Shown here piece by piece: positions 26,932 to 35,809 of a stretch of 64,000 bases of DNA. The stretch is from Gimesia benthica. GTDB taxonomy: Bacteria > Planctomycetota > Planctomycetia > Planctomycetales > Planctomycetaceae. Position numbers and translations under genes: made by a program. Numbering within the stretch: position 1 is the stretch's first letter; the number at the start of each line of letters is the position of its first letter. The notes under the pieces were generated by a model that searched no databases, was not told the origin of the DNA, and worked only from the letters and a program-made list of their open reading frames with translations. The stretch is taken from the NCBI RefSeq assembly GCF_009720525.1, contig NZ_CP043930.1:7638001-7702000 (forward strand), written 5' to 3'.

Positions 26932-28188
26932 TTACCTGCTGCCCAGTTTTCCATATCGCACCAGTTGTCGCAGACCGGTATAAATGCCGGAGGTCTTCAG
27001 CAGGTGTCGTGCTGCCTGATCAATCCTGCGGGAGGAATTCAGATAGCAGAGCAGGCTTTTGTTTTTTAACGTATTCGACATCAGCATGACGGCCCCGCTA
27101 TGGGTCAGCTCGGAGCTGTAGCGCTGCTTGTATTGCGCATCGCCTTCGCCGAAATCGTATGTGCGGGGCGAGTCGTACTCGGTCAAATCTTCCAGGATCA
27201 GTAGTAACAGCGTTTCACCTGGTGAAACGCTGGCGTAATCCAGATCAAACCCGAATTCGAGATCGTAGAAGATCCCCTGAAACTGACTGCCGATTTTGAA
27301 TGCCACGGGGCGATCCCCGTCCATCAGCAGGTAAGAACGCAGGGATCCGTGCAACGCGTAGAACATCAACTCGCTGACTTCCTGATCATTGTTTTTGACG
27401 CGCAGCCCCAGTCGTTGACTCTGCCAGGAGTTTTTCGATACCTGGTGAGCCGCACTCAGAAAGTCTGTGATCTGGTCTGGCTCCGTGATCCGTACCAGCT
27501 TGAGATGGCTGTTGTCCCGAATCATTTTGCGATGCTTCCGACGGGATTTAGACCGGAACTGATTCCAGTAATCAGCTGCATTTTCCGGGAACCGGATCAG
27601 GCTGCGCGGCTGATATCCCGTATGGGAATAGGTCAGACAGCGATCCTCCAGTCGATCCAGGCAGGCTTTCACGGGCGATTTGAGATGGACATCTTCCAGG
27701 AACAGGAAAGCACCATGTTGTTGTTCACAGAATTTCAAAGTGGTTTCCAGCAGGAATTCGAGAAACGCAGAGTCATCCTGGTATGCCTGCTGAAGTAGAA
27801 AGCTGTTTCCCTTTAAATAATATCCTTGCAGCAGTCGTGCCGGCCCCATACCACGCAGCGTCTTTGTGCTGAGGTTTTTGGGACAACAGATACCTGCGGC
27901 CACCAGCGTCCCCTGGTGACGGCAAAACATCACGTAACTGGGGCGATCCGGAAACGATTTCTTTAACTGCGGTTGCAGGTGCAGCAGATAATCCGGGTGA
28001 TGGTTTAAAAGTGCGTGTGGATCCTGTTCAAACAGTGCCAGCCAGTCCTGGTAGAACTGGGACATCGGTTGCAGGTCTTCCATCTGCACGGCATAAAAAC
28101 TGATTTGCAGTTCATCAAACGGCGCGGTTCTTTCTATTTCCGGGTCGAGTGACAGGTCGTGGTGAGTACAGGTTAAATTCATATTCAT
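26932..28188 (-). CDS. FemAB-like GNAT acetyltransferase/aminoacyltransferase
   Basis: 418 residues of the FemAB-related GNAT family (BioF2-like) found in exopolysaccharide clusters. Markers: YWNQFRSKSRRKHRKMIRD in the first half, and in the C-terminal GNAT half FKIGSQFQGIFYDLEFGFD, SPGETLLLLILEDL and TYDFGEGDAQYKQRY. Members transfer an acyl or aminoacyl group; the acceptor here is unknown but context points to the glycan or its lipid-linked precursor. A second FemAB-like gene lies two genes upstream in the same cluster. No membrane segment is visible. Confidence 0.82.
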   Translation of the reverse strand: MNMNLTCTHHDLSLDPEIERTAPFDELQISFYAVQMEDLQPMSQFYQDWLALFEQDPHALLNHHPDYLLHLQPQLKKSFPDRPSYVMFCRHQGTLVAAGICCPKNLSTKTLRGMGPARLLQGYYLKGNSFLLQQAYQDDSAFLEFLLETTLKFCEQQHGAFLFLEDVHLKSPVKACLDRLEDRCLTYSHTGYQPRSLIRFPENAADYWNQFRSKSRRKHRKMIRDNSHLKLVRITEPDQITDFLSAAHQVSKNSWQSQRLGLRVKNNDQEVSELMFYALHGSLRSYLLMDGDRPVAFKIGSQFQGIFYDLEFGFDLDYASVSPGETLLLLILEDLTEYDSPRTYDFGEGDAQYKQRYSSELTHSGAVMLMSNTLKNKSLLCYLNSSRRIDQAARHLLKTSGIYTGLRQLVRYGKLGSR

Positions 28189-28195
28189 GGCGGGT

Positions 28196-29356
28196 TCACT
28201 TAACTTGTAGATTCAAAATCTGTTGATACAGGCTTTCGTAGTCTTTAATCATTGAACGCACATTGAAGTGCTGTTCGACACGTTCGCGGGCCGACTGGCC
28301 CATGGTCAGCCACTTCTGAGGCTGAGTACACATTTGACAGATGGCTTCCGCAAGCAGCGATGCATTCGCCGGGGGGACCAGCAGTCCGGTTTCCGGTTGC
28401 TGGACAATCTCCGGATTTCCACCGACGGCCGTCGCCACAATCGGTAATCCGACCGACATGGCTTCCAGCAGGGTCAATGAGATTCCTTCTGTCAGAGAAG
28501 AAGAAACGTAAAAGCCAGCCTGCGTCAGCAGGTCAGGGACGTCATTCCGCTCTCCCAGGAAGCGCACATGGGATTCCAGGTTGAGTTCTGTTGTGATCTG
28601 TTCCAGTTTCGCGCGTTCGGGACCATCTCCCACGATCATCAGCTCGAATTCGGGAATCGAATCAACGACCAGCCGCACCGCTTGCAGCATCGTTGCAAGA
28701 TCCTTTTCAGGCGACAGACGCGAGACAGTAATCGCCCGCATCTCTGCCACCGGTCCGGAAAAGGCAAACCGATCCACGTCGATCCCATTCCAGATGCGGG
28801 TTACTTTACGCTCGTTCAACCAGCCCACTGAGCGACAGCGGTCTCCTGTGTCATCCGAGACAGGAATCACGCGATTCGCCAGGCGGCTGGCCAGCGCAAA
28901 CTGCAGCCGCTCGTTAAAGGTCTCTCCGAAGCGGCGACCATGACGCGTCTGAATGATCGCGGGGATCCCGACGAGACGTCCGGCCAGTGTGCCGTAAAAG
29001 TGAGGGTACGCATTGTGGGTGTGCAGCAGGTCGTAGTTCTTCTCCAGGAAAAATTCCTTCAACTGACGGATGCGTCCCAGCTTACCCGAGGCAGTCAACG
29101 GAAAGGGAATGACGGGGCAACCCAGCTTCTGGATTTCCTCTGCAGGAGCGCCCATCTCTCCCAGCGCGACGAATTCGAGTTCGTATTCCGCTGCATTATG
29201 GAATCGGGCAAAATCAACCAGCAAACGTTCCAGTCCACCCGTGCATAGAGTCAGGCTCAGATGACAGACCCGGAGCCGCGCTGCTGATTTCTGAGCCGCG
29301 GCATTGGTTTCGTTGCTGGAAGTGATTTCGATGGTGCTCATGTTATTTTCATTCAT
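28196..29356 (-). CDS. Glycosyltransferase family 4 protein
   Basis: 386 residues (an alternative ATG at 29341 removes five). LRVCHLSLTLCTGGLERLL is the GT4 N-terminal loop; IQTRHGRRFGE follows the acceptor pocket; MRAITVSRLSPEKDLATML and LMIVGDGPERAKLEQI start the donor domain; VSSSLTEGISLTLLEAMSVG is the E-x7-E signature. Seven bp before the FemAB gene, so co-translated in effect. The most canonical of the three large GT4 enzymes in the cluster. Confidence 0.93.
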   Translation of the reverse strand: MNENNMSTIEITSSNETNAAAQKSAARLRVCHLSLTLCTGGLERLLVDFARFHNAAEYELEFVALGEMGAPAEEIQKLGCPVIPFPLTASGKLGRIRQLKEFFLEKNYDLLHTHNAYPHFYGTLAGRLVGIPAIIQTRHGRRFGETFNERLQFALASRLANRVIPVSDDTGDRCRSVGWLNERKVTRIWNGIDVDRFAFSGPVAEMRAITVSRLSPEKDLATMLQAVRLVVDSIPEFELMIVGDGPERAKLEQITTELNLESHVRFLGERNDVPDLLTQAGFYVSSSLTEGISLTLLEAMSVGLPIVATAVGGNPEIVQQPETGLLVPPANASLLAEAICQMCTQPQKWLTMGQSARERVEQHFNVRSMIKDYESLYQQILNLQVK

Positions 29357-29392
29357 AAGAGATTGATTCCGACTGAACTTGATACCGAATTG

Positions 29393-30574
29393 TCATTCCT
29401 CGTCGGCGTTCGATTTCTGAATCAGCTGCATGGTCTGTTTGATTTTGCGCAGGGTATTCAACGCGGTAAATTTCCAGCGGGGACGCTTCACCTGTGCCCA
29501 CGTGAGGTAGCTGTGATGTGTGCTCATCTTCTGCTTGTGGTGGCTGTTACCGGCCAGGAAATCATAGGCATCGAAGCCACGACGGAAGCACTCTTCGATA
29601 CAGAGATAATCCGCGATCACACCCGGGCTCAGTTTACCCTGGTATTCAGCAGAACCACCCTGGTAGCACAGCACGCGGTTGCGGTCGATCAGGACCTGCA
29701 CGCAACCGATGATGTCGTTGCCGAGCTTGACGCGGAACAACCCCATCTGTCCGCTGGGAACCAGCTTCTGAATCAGCGCTTTATGGAAATCGGTAAAACG
29801 CTGGCTGGCATAGGAACCAGGTTCCCCCTCTTTCTGCCAGCGTGCCTGATGTAACTCGACCAGATCCGCAAAGATGTCCTCCGCTTCGGCAACGCTCTCC
29901 GCCCATTTTCCGTTGAGGTCGCCGTATGATTTCATGTTCTTCCGCAGATTTTTACGGGTGGAATAACCAAAGCCGGAAATGACTTCCCGTTCTTCCTCCC
30001 GGATCAGCTTCAGGTCGAAATAGCGACTTTCGATTTTGCGGAAACCCTCGTCGGAAACGGGCAGGTTCCAGGCTTCCAACTCATCACTGGCAAAGCCATC
30101 AAAGTGAATCGCATCCCAGCTCTTGTTTTTCTCAAGCAGTTCCATCAGTCCCTGCATGAAGTCAGACTGTAATTCGGTGGGGACGAGCAGGGCATTGTAT
30201 TCCACACACGCACTGTCGGATGCCGGTTCACCCGCCGTTCCCAGGTGCAGCGTATTGACAGCCATCGGTCCGTCGAATTGCGCGACTCCTTCGGTCACGA
30301 GACAGATCCCGCAGGGCACATTGTCTTTGGTCGCCACGACGAACGAATAGGGGACCAGGTCTCCAAAATATTCGATCCAGGTTGACGTCCAGACGTGTGA
30401 ACACATCAGGGGGACCTCGGAGAATTGTGCTTCTACTGTTTTCCAGACTTCCAGACAGGCTGTACGCTGGCTGCTGTCATACTGAGCCAGTGACAGCGCC
30501 TGTGCTGTCTCCTGAGTTGCAGAAGCGTTGGAAAGCGTATCAATTGTCTGGTGAGAACAGTCGAGTAAAGTCAT
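29393..30574 (-). CDS. FemAB-like GNAT family protein
   Basis: 393 residues, same family as the gene at 26932. Landmarks: VISGFGYSTRKNLRKNMKSYG, LVELHQARWQKEGEPGSYAS, LFRVKLGNDIIGCVQVLIDRN, VLCYQGGSAEYQGKLSPGV and FRRGFDAYDFLAGNSHHKQK (GNAT core with the glycan-cluster pattern). Possibly transfers an acyl group to sugar-linked amines freed by the two deacetylase-type proteins (inference). Between the flippase and a GT4 gene with gaps of 52 and 36 bp. Confidence 0.82.
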   Translation of the reverse strand: MTLLDCSHQTIDTLSNASATQETAQALSLAQYDSSQRTACLEVWKTVEAQFSEVPLMCSHVWTSTWIEYFGDLVPYSFVVATKDNVPCGICLVTEGVAQFDGPMAVNTLHLGTAGEPASDSACVEYNALLVPTELQSDFMQGLMELLEKNKSWDAIHFDGFASDELEAWNLPVSDEGFRKIESRYFDLKLIREEEREVISGFGYSTRKNLRKNMKSYGDLNGKWAESVAEAEDIFADLVELHQARWQKEGEPGSYASQRFTDFHKALIQKLVPSGQMGLFRVKLGNDIIGCVQVLIDRNRVLCYQGGSAEYQGKLSPGVIADYLCIEECFRRGFDAYDFLAGNSHHKQKMSTHHSYLTWAQVKRPRWKFTALNTLRKIKQTMQLIQKSNADEE

Positions 30575-30626
30575 TCAATTACCTGTCAGGATTATTAGTG
30601 ATAAATGTGTTTCAGATAAAAATATT

Positions 30627-32120
30627 TCAGGACGTGGTTCGTTTAAGTAAAGGACTGCCTTTCTCAAACAGTAGCCAGGTACCAGCCAGGAAGGCTCCCC
30701 CTCCGCAGGCGATACAGGCCAGGACCACCCACGAATTCCGTATCTCAAAAAAATGCGGCAGCCAGTAGGAATACGCCAGCAGAGCCAGCAGCGGGGCGAT
30801 AGTCGGTCCAATCGCATAACGCAGCAGTCGGCTCCGGGAGATATCCAGTTTTTTCAACGCATACGGGAGCAGGATGCCGAGCTCCGCAAACAGAATCGGA
30901 ATCGCAGTCCCCAGGGCCACGCCGACCAGTCCGAGGTACTGGATCAAAATCAGCGATAAAATCAGGTTGGCCAGCGCTTCTCCCATGTAAATCAGGGAAG
31001 GGACTTTCACATTCCCCATGCCGTACAGCACCGAGCGGAAGATCGAGATCGGCAGTGCCACGATCCGGGCGCCCAGCAGAATTGTCAGCAGCAGATGGCT
31101 CTCCGGATATCCGGGCCCCACCCAGGTGTTGATCAATGTCTGTCCGAAAAAGCCTGCGCCGATGAAAAAGCCAGTCACCAGCAGAAAGGAAAGGGAGACG
31201 CCGTTCAGAACCAGCTTCTGTAAGGCACCGTGGTCCTCGTTGGCATTCAGCTCTCCTGCCCGAGGCATGAAGACCTTGCCGATCTGGGCGATGGGCATAT
31301 TGATAAATTGTGTCAGTCGTAACGCGATGTAATACGGGACGATCATGGCTGGACTGAAGAAGATCCCGATCACAATGGAGTCGGTGGCCTCGATCAGGGT
31401 CCAGGCGATGGCATCGATGAAGGCAAACCCACTGAACGAGCCACATTCCCGGAGGATCGACCAGTCCATATACTTTGTGTTGATGCGGAACTGTTTCAAC
31501 TGCCGAAACGCAAACAGGCACTGCCCGATGTTTTCAAACAGGGTGACCGCGAGGAAAATCGCGGCGATAATCAGCAGTCCCTGTTCGGCTCGCAGGAAGG
31601 CCACGGTCAGAACCAGCCGTAGAATCCCACTGGTCAGGTTGACTCCGCGTTCAATGTCAAACCGCTGAATCCCCATCAGCACACCACCAAACACGCTGCC
31701 CGCCAGGCCCACAAATACGTTCAGACCCAGGATCAGGATGACGAGCCGGACTTCGGAGATTGGCACCGATCCCCATTCACTCAGATGGGGAGCCAGCCAG
31801 GCAATGATGCCGGCTGCCATCAGTGCCAGAAACCCCATTCCCAGGTAAATCGCGAAAATCACATTCGCTACCTGGTTCAGGTGTTTCCAGTCTTCCTTGG
31901 CGTGATAATGTGCCACGTACCGGCTGATCGTCTGGCCAAATCCAAGGTAGAGCAGACCCGAATAGCCGGCGATCGCATTAATGAAAATCCAGCTCCCGTA
32001 CTGCTGGTCGCCCAGGATGTGCAGTACGTAAGGCATAAGGAATACGCCGATCAACAGGCTCACCCCATGGTTGAGCCAGTTGGCACAGAGATTCCATTTA
32101 ACTGATCGACGCTGATTCAT
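30627..32120 (-). CDS. Wzx-like polysaccharide flippase (MATE/MVF superfamily)
   Basis: 497 residues from ATG 32120 (MNQRRSVKWNLCANW); an in-frame start at 32186 is less likely because it overlaps the preceding gene. About 12-14 hydrophobic segments fill the protein, starting with WLNHGVSLLIGVFLMPYVL, the usual opening of polysaccharide-type flippases. Function: moves lipid-linked repeat units across the inner membrane. Follows the O-antigen ligase-like gene by 34 bp, giving the familiar polymerase/flippase pair. Confidence 0.9.
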   Translation of the reverse strand: MNQRRSVKWNLCANWLNHGVSLLIGVFLMPYVLHILGDQQYGSWIFINAIAGYSGLLYLGFGQTISRYVAHYHAKEDWKHLNQVANVIFAIYLGMGFLALMAAGIIAWLAPHLSEWGSVPISEVRLVILILGLNVFVGLAGSVFGGVLMGIQRFDIERGVNLTSGILRLVLTVAFLRAEQGLLIIAAIFLAVTLFENIGQCLFAFRQLKQFRINTKYMDWSILRECGSFSGFAFIDAIAWTLIEATDSIVIGIFFSPAMIVPYYIALRLTQFINMPIAQIGKVFMPRAGELNANEDHGALQKLVLNGVSLSFLLVTGFFIGAGFFGQTLINTWVGPGYPESHLLLTILLGARIVALPISIFRSVLYGMGNVKVPSLIYMGEALANLILSLILIQYLGLVGVALGTAIPILFAELGILLPYALKKLDISRSRLLRYAIGPTIAPLLALLAYSYWLPHFFEIRNSWVVLACIACGGGAFLAGTWLLFEKGSPLLKRTTS

Positions 32121-32154
32121 GTTTGTTCTTTCGAAAAACCGCACTGACGACAGG

Positions 32155-33636
32155 TCAGCCGGCGAAAATTCGTACAAAAATGGCAAATGAGATCAGCATT
32201 CCTACGCTGATACCAATCAGCCAGAGCTGATGTTGTTTATTCCAGTAAACGACGGGCGTTGGTCGCGCCAGGCTGGCTCCCGCCAGGTTCAGATACGCCG
32301 CAGAGACTCCTACAATCATGTAGGTAGGAACCACGTAACAGCGGGAGAGTGACATCATCCCGCCGCACCAGGCTGCCAGAATCGCACAGGCGTAAGGCAG
32401 GTAACGTTCCAGTTCCCGATCACGCATGATTGGTTTTCCCCGGGACGCAATCTGGAACCGCACCAGACGATACAAACCCAGGCCAGCAAAAAAGAAACAG
32501 CCGATGAACAGGGTGCCGCCAAACAGCCCCAGTTCCGTAAACGCGTGGACGTAAGAATTATGAGCCGCGAGCCCCGCCATATCAGAGTATTCACCCTGGC
32601 CGATTCCGAAAAACAGATTCGCTGACTTCAGCGCAGAGATCCCCTCACGCCAGAGCAGAATCCGGTCGTGTCCGGTTCCGGAGTTCAAGTCGATATTGCC
32701 CTGTCGTCCCGCGAGCACCGTCAGGCCGGCAACACCTACGACCGCACAGGCAATCGCGGCTTTCTTACCATATTTCGGTAATACGAAGACCATGCCTGCG
32801 ATGCCCAGAGTCAACAGGCCGCCGCGCGAGCGGGTATCCAGCAGGCCGATCATCAGGATGATCATGCTCACGATCCACAGGAACCGAAACGGGCTCTTGA
32901 CCGGATCGTTGAAAAAGTAGAGGCACAGCATACCGGTGGCGACAATCAGTACGGACAGGTCGTTGGGATCCTGAAAGATACCCGTACCCCGCATTCGGAA
33001 GACGCGAATGACTTCACCCGCATCTGAGACGCCGTCACGGTCGCTGACGTGTTTGATGAATTCAAAGTCGATGATCCCGGCATAGTCAATCACACAGAGC
33101 AGAATCATCGCAGATGACGATATCGCCACCGTTTTCAGCAGTCCCTTCAGACGCTTGGGAGAATCGATAATGGAGATGAGTAGAATGTAATAAATCAGTG
33201 TTTTCAGGAATGCGACTGTCGATGTCCGCACGCCGTAGAGGTACATATGCGATAGATGCGACATCGCAACAGCGACCAGTACTCCAATCACGCACAGCGT
33301 TATCGGCTGACGTTTCAGGTTCGGAAACTGCACCACACGCTTGATCTGATCCAGTGACAGGAAGAAAGATGACAGTATCAGCACTTCATAGATCGGCAGT
33401 CCCTTGAGAGCCGGAATCAGCTCCGCGGGTCTCAAAAACAGATTGATGTTGACCAACAGGAACAGGATGTAGGCATTGTGGGGAGCCGAATTTCCCCCGA
33501 TGATCGACTGAGGCAGGGGGCGGCGACGTCGTGGAGAGGCGGCGTTATGAGCGCGCATTCCATGCGTATCGGGCGTTCTCGTACTGGGAGCGGCCCGCTC
33601 GGCAGGAGGACTGGATGAATTTCCTTGGTTAATCAT
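32155..33636 (-). CDS. O-antigen ligase/polymerase family (Wzy/WaaL-like) membrane protein
   Basis: 493 residues from ATG 33636; the frame is open to a GTG at 33729 (31 more residues), and neither start has a strong ribosome site. After a polar, Pro/Arg-rich N-terminus there are about 11 membrane helices. The large periplasmic loop has the family pattern GTGIFQDPNDLS, then DTRSRGGLLTL and GHDRILLWREGISALKSANLFFGIGQGEY followed by AHNSYVHAFTELGLFGG. The H in AHNSY and R in SRGG are typical of this family, which either polymerises repeat units or ligates them to a carrier. First gene of the cluster. Confidence 0.88.
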   Translation of the reverse strand: MINQGNSSSPPAERAAPSTRTPDTHGMRAHNAASPRRRRPLPQSIIGGNSAPHNAYILFLLVNINLFLRPAELIPALKGLPIYEVLILSSFFLSLDQIKRVVQFPNLKRQPITLCVIGVLVAVAMSHLSHMYLYGVRTSTVAFLKTLIYYILLISIIDSPKRLKGLLKTVAISSSAMILLCVIDYAGIIDFEFIKHVSDRDGVSDAGEVIRVFRMRGTGIFQDPNDLSVLIVATGMLCLYFFNDPVKSPFRFLWIVSMIILMIGLLDTRSRGGLLTLGIAGMVFVLPKYGKKAAIACAVVGVAGLTVLAGRQGNIDLNSGTGHDRILLWREGISALKSANLFFGIGQGEYSDMAGLAAHNSYVHAFTELGLFGGTLFIGCFFFAGLGLYRLVRFQIASRGKPIMRDRELERYLPYACAILAAWCGGMMSLSRCYVVPTYMIVGVSAAYLNLAGASLARPTPVVYWNKQHQLWLIGISVGMLISFAIFVRIFAG

Positions 33637-33973
33637 CGAACTCGATTCAGTTGGAAATCCGCGTTTCCATATATCCGGAACGGTACAGAGTTTCAGGCTC
33701 TTCAATCCGGATATTTTGACATTGCGCACTTACTGAAAAGATAGATCAGGAACTAGCTGCATGTGGCGAGAATTCAACGTTTCCCTCGCTTTCCGGGCTG
33801 TAATAATTGCTACAACCGTCAAGGGCCGAGAAAGTTCGTAGTGAGATGAATCGGGATCACTGCAAAAGCAGCACGTTTGATCAATTGAATCATTGCGAGC
33901 TTCCCGTTATCTTCTCTGTCCTCGTGTATACGTTTTACTGATTATCCCTCTGAAATAACGACTTGGTAGAGTA

Positions 33974-35758
33974 ATGGCGACCCTGATTGATATATCCAAT
34001 GTGACCAAGAGTTACGGTGCTCAGGAACTGCTGAAAGAAGCTTCTGTTTCACTGGCCGACGATCAGAAAGTCGGTTTCATCGGACGCAACGGTGCCGGTA
34101 AATCGACCCTGTTACGGATTCTCCTCGAAGAAGAATCTGTCGACAGCGGACAGATCGCACGGCATCCCAATCTCCGCGTCGGCTATCTGAGACAGCACGA
34201 TCCTTTTCAAGAAGGGGAAAGTGCACTCGACTTTCTGATGCGCGACAGTGGTCAGCCCGAATGGAAATGTGGCGCCGTCGCCGGTCAGTTTGAGTTGAAA
34301 GGCCGGTTCCTCAACGGTCCCGTCAAGGAGCTCTCCGGTGGTTGGCAGACCCGCGTCAAGCTGGCCGCCCTGTTGCTGCACGAACCGAACTTCCTCATGC
34401 TGGACGAACCGACCAACTTCCTTGACCTGCGTACTCAGCTGCTGCTCGAAGACTTTCTGAAAGATTACCGCGGTGCCGTGCTGGTCGTCTCCCACGATCG
34501 TTCGTTTCTGAAAGCCGTCTGCTCCCAGACCCTCGAACTCAAACGGGGGAAACTCACCCTCTTCAACGGCGATGTCGATCAGTATCTTGAAAATCAGGAC
34601 ATTCTCCGTGAACGGGACGAGCGGACCAACGCCACCGTGCTGGCCAAACGTCGTCAGCTGGAAACCTTCATTGCCAAGAACAAAGCGGGCGCCAACACCG
34701 CCTCACAGGCCCGCAGCAAACAGAAACAGCTGGAACGCCTGACACTCACCGAGATCGAAAGCGCTGAATCGACGGTGCATATCGTGATTCCGCAGACCGA
34801 AAAACGGCAGGGAGTCGCGCTGGCCTGCGAACAGCTGGCAATCGGTTATCCCGATCTGCAGGTAGCCGACGACATTACGCTCGAAATCGAACACGGCTCT
34901 CGGGCTGCCATTGTGGGAGACAACGGTCAGGGGAAAACCACCTTCCTGCGGACCATCTCTGGTTCGTTGCCTCCCAAAGACGGGGAACTCCGCTGGGGCT
35001 ATCACTGTAACGTCGCCTGTTACGCGCAGCACGTTTATACATCGCTACCCGATAAAATGACAATTCGCGAGTACCTCGAGCACGAATCTGCTCCCGGCAC
35101 AACCGCGCAGCAGATTCTGAACGTTGCGGGAAGCTTCCTTTTCAAGGAACAGGCTCTGGATAAGAATATCAAGGTCTTGAGCGGGGGCGAGCGGGCACGG
35201 TTGTGCCTGGCGGGAATCCTGCTCGGCAACTATTCGATTCTGATCCTCGACGAACCGGGCAACCACCTGGACGTCGAGACGGTCGAAGCGCTGGGAGACG
35301 CTCTGGTAGGCTTCCAGGGAACCGTGATCTTCACCAGCCACGATCGGCACTTCATGGGCAAGGTCGCCACCGATGTGATCGAAGTCGCCAACGGCTCCGT
35401 CAAGAGTTACGAAGGGGACTACGACGCCTACCTCTACCGGGTTAAGAAAGAGGTCGCTGACGGGCACCGCGAGGCGAATCAGCAGTCGGTCGCGAAACAG
35501 GAGCAGCAGAGCAAACAGGACGCTCCCCGGGAAAAAGGCTACGGGGGAAAAATCAAGGAAGCCCGCAAAGAGCTCTCTGCCATCGAACGTAAAATTGCGC
35601 AGCTGGATGAGAAAAAGAACAGCATCAACGAAAAGTTCCTGAAAGCCACCAGTCCAGATCAGGCGCAGGAACTACATGAGGAAATGCAGCCCCTCGTCGA
35701 TGAGATCGGCGAACTGGAAGTCCGCTGGATGGAGCTCTACGAGTTCCTGGAGCAGTAA
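33974..35758 (+). CDS. ABC-F family ATPase (ribosome-associated type)
   Basis: 594 residues with two ABC domains and no membrane helix. Domain 1: GRNGAGKST, ELSGGWQTRVKLA, LMLDEPTNFLDL. Domain 2: GDNGQGKTT, LSGGERARLCLAG, LILDEPGNHLDV (Thr of DEPTN replaced by Gly). An interdomain linker rich in Lys/Gln/Arg and a C-terminal coiled coil (KARKELSAIERKIAQLDEKK region) follow. ABC-F proteins bind the ribosomal E site to ease stalled translation or protect from antibiotics; they are not transporters. Divergent from the exopolysaccharide cluster, with a promoter region of about 240-340 bp between. Confidence 0.92.
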   Translation: MATLIDISNVTKSYGAQELLKEASVSLADDQKVGFIGRNGAGKSTLLRILLEEESVDSGQIARHPNLRVGYLRQHDPFQEGESALDFLMRDSGQPEWKCGAVAGQFELKGRFLNGPVKELSGGWQTRVKLAALLLHEPNFLMLDEPTNFLDLRTQLLLEDFLKDYRGAVLVVSHDRSFLKAVCSQTLELKRGKLTLFNGDVDQYLENQDILRERDERTNATVLAKRRQLETFIAKNKAGANTASQARSKQKQLERLTLTEIESAESTVHIVIPQTEKRQGVALACEQLAIGYPDLQVADDITLEIEHGSRAAIVGDNGQGKTTFLRTISGSLPPKDGELRWGYHCNVACYAQHVYTSLPDKMTIREYLEHESAPGTTAQQILNVAGSFLFKEQALDKNIKVLSGGERARLCLAGILLGNYSILILDEPGNHLDVETVEALGDALVGFQGTVIFTSHDRHFMGKVATDVIEVANGSVKSYEGDYDAYLYRVKKEVADGHREANQQSVAKQEQQSKQDAPREKGYGGKIKEARKELSAIERKIAQLDEKKNSINEKFLKATSPDQAQELHEEMQPLVDEIGELEVRWMELYEFLEQ

Positions 35759-35809
35759 GTACTGTCTGGAACAGCCCGGGTTAAAGCGATATTCGCAGCC
35801 TTACGCAGC

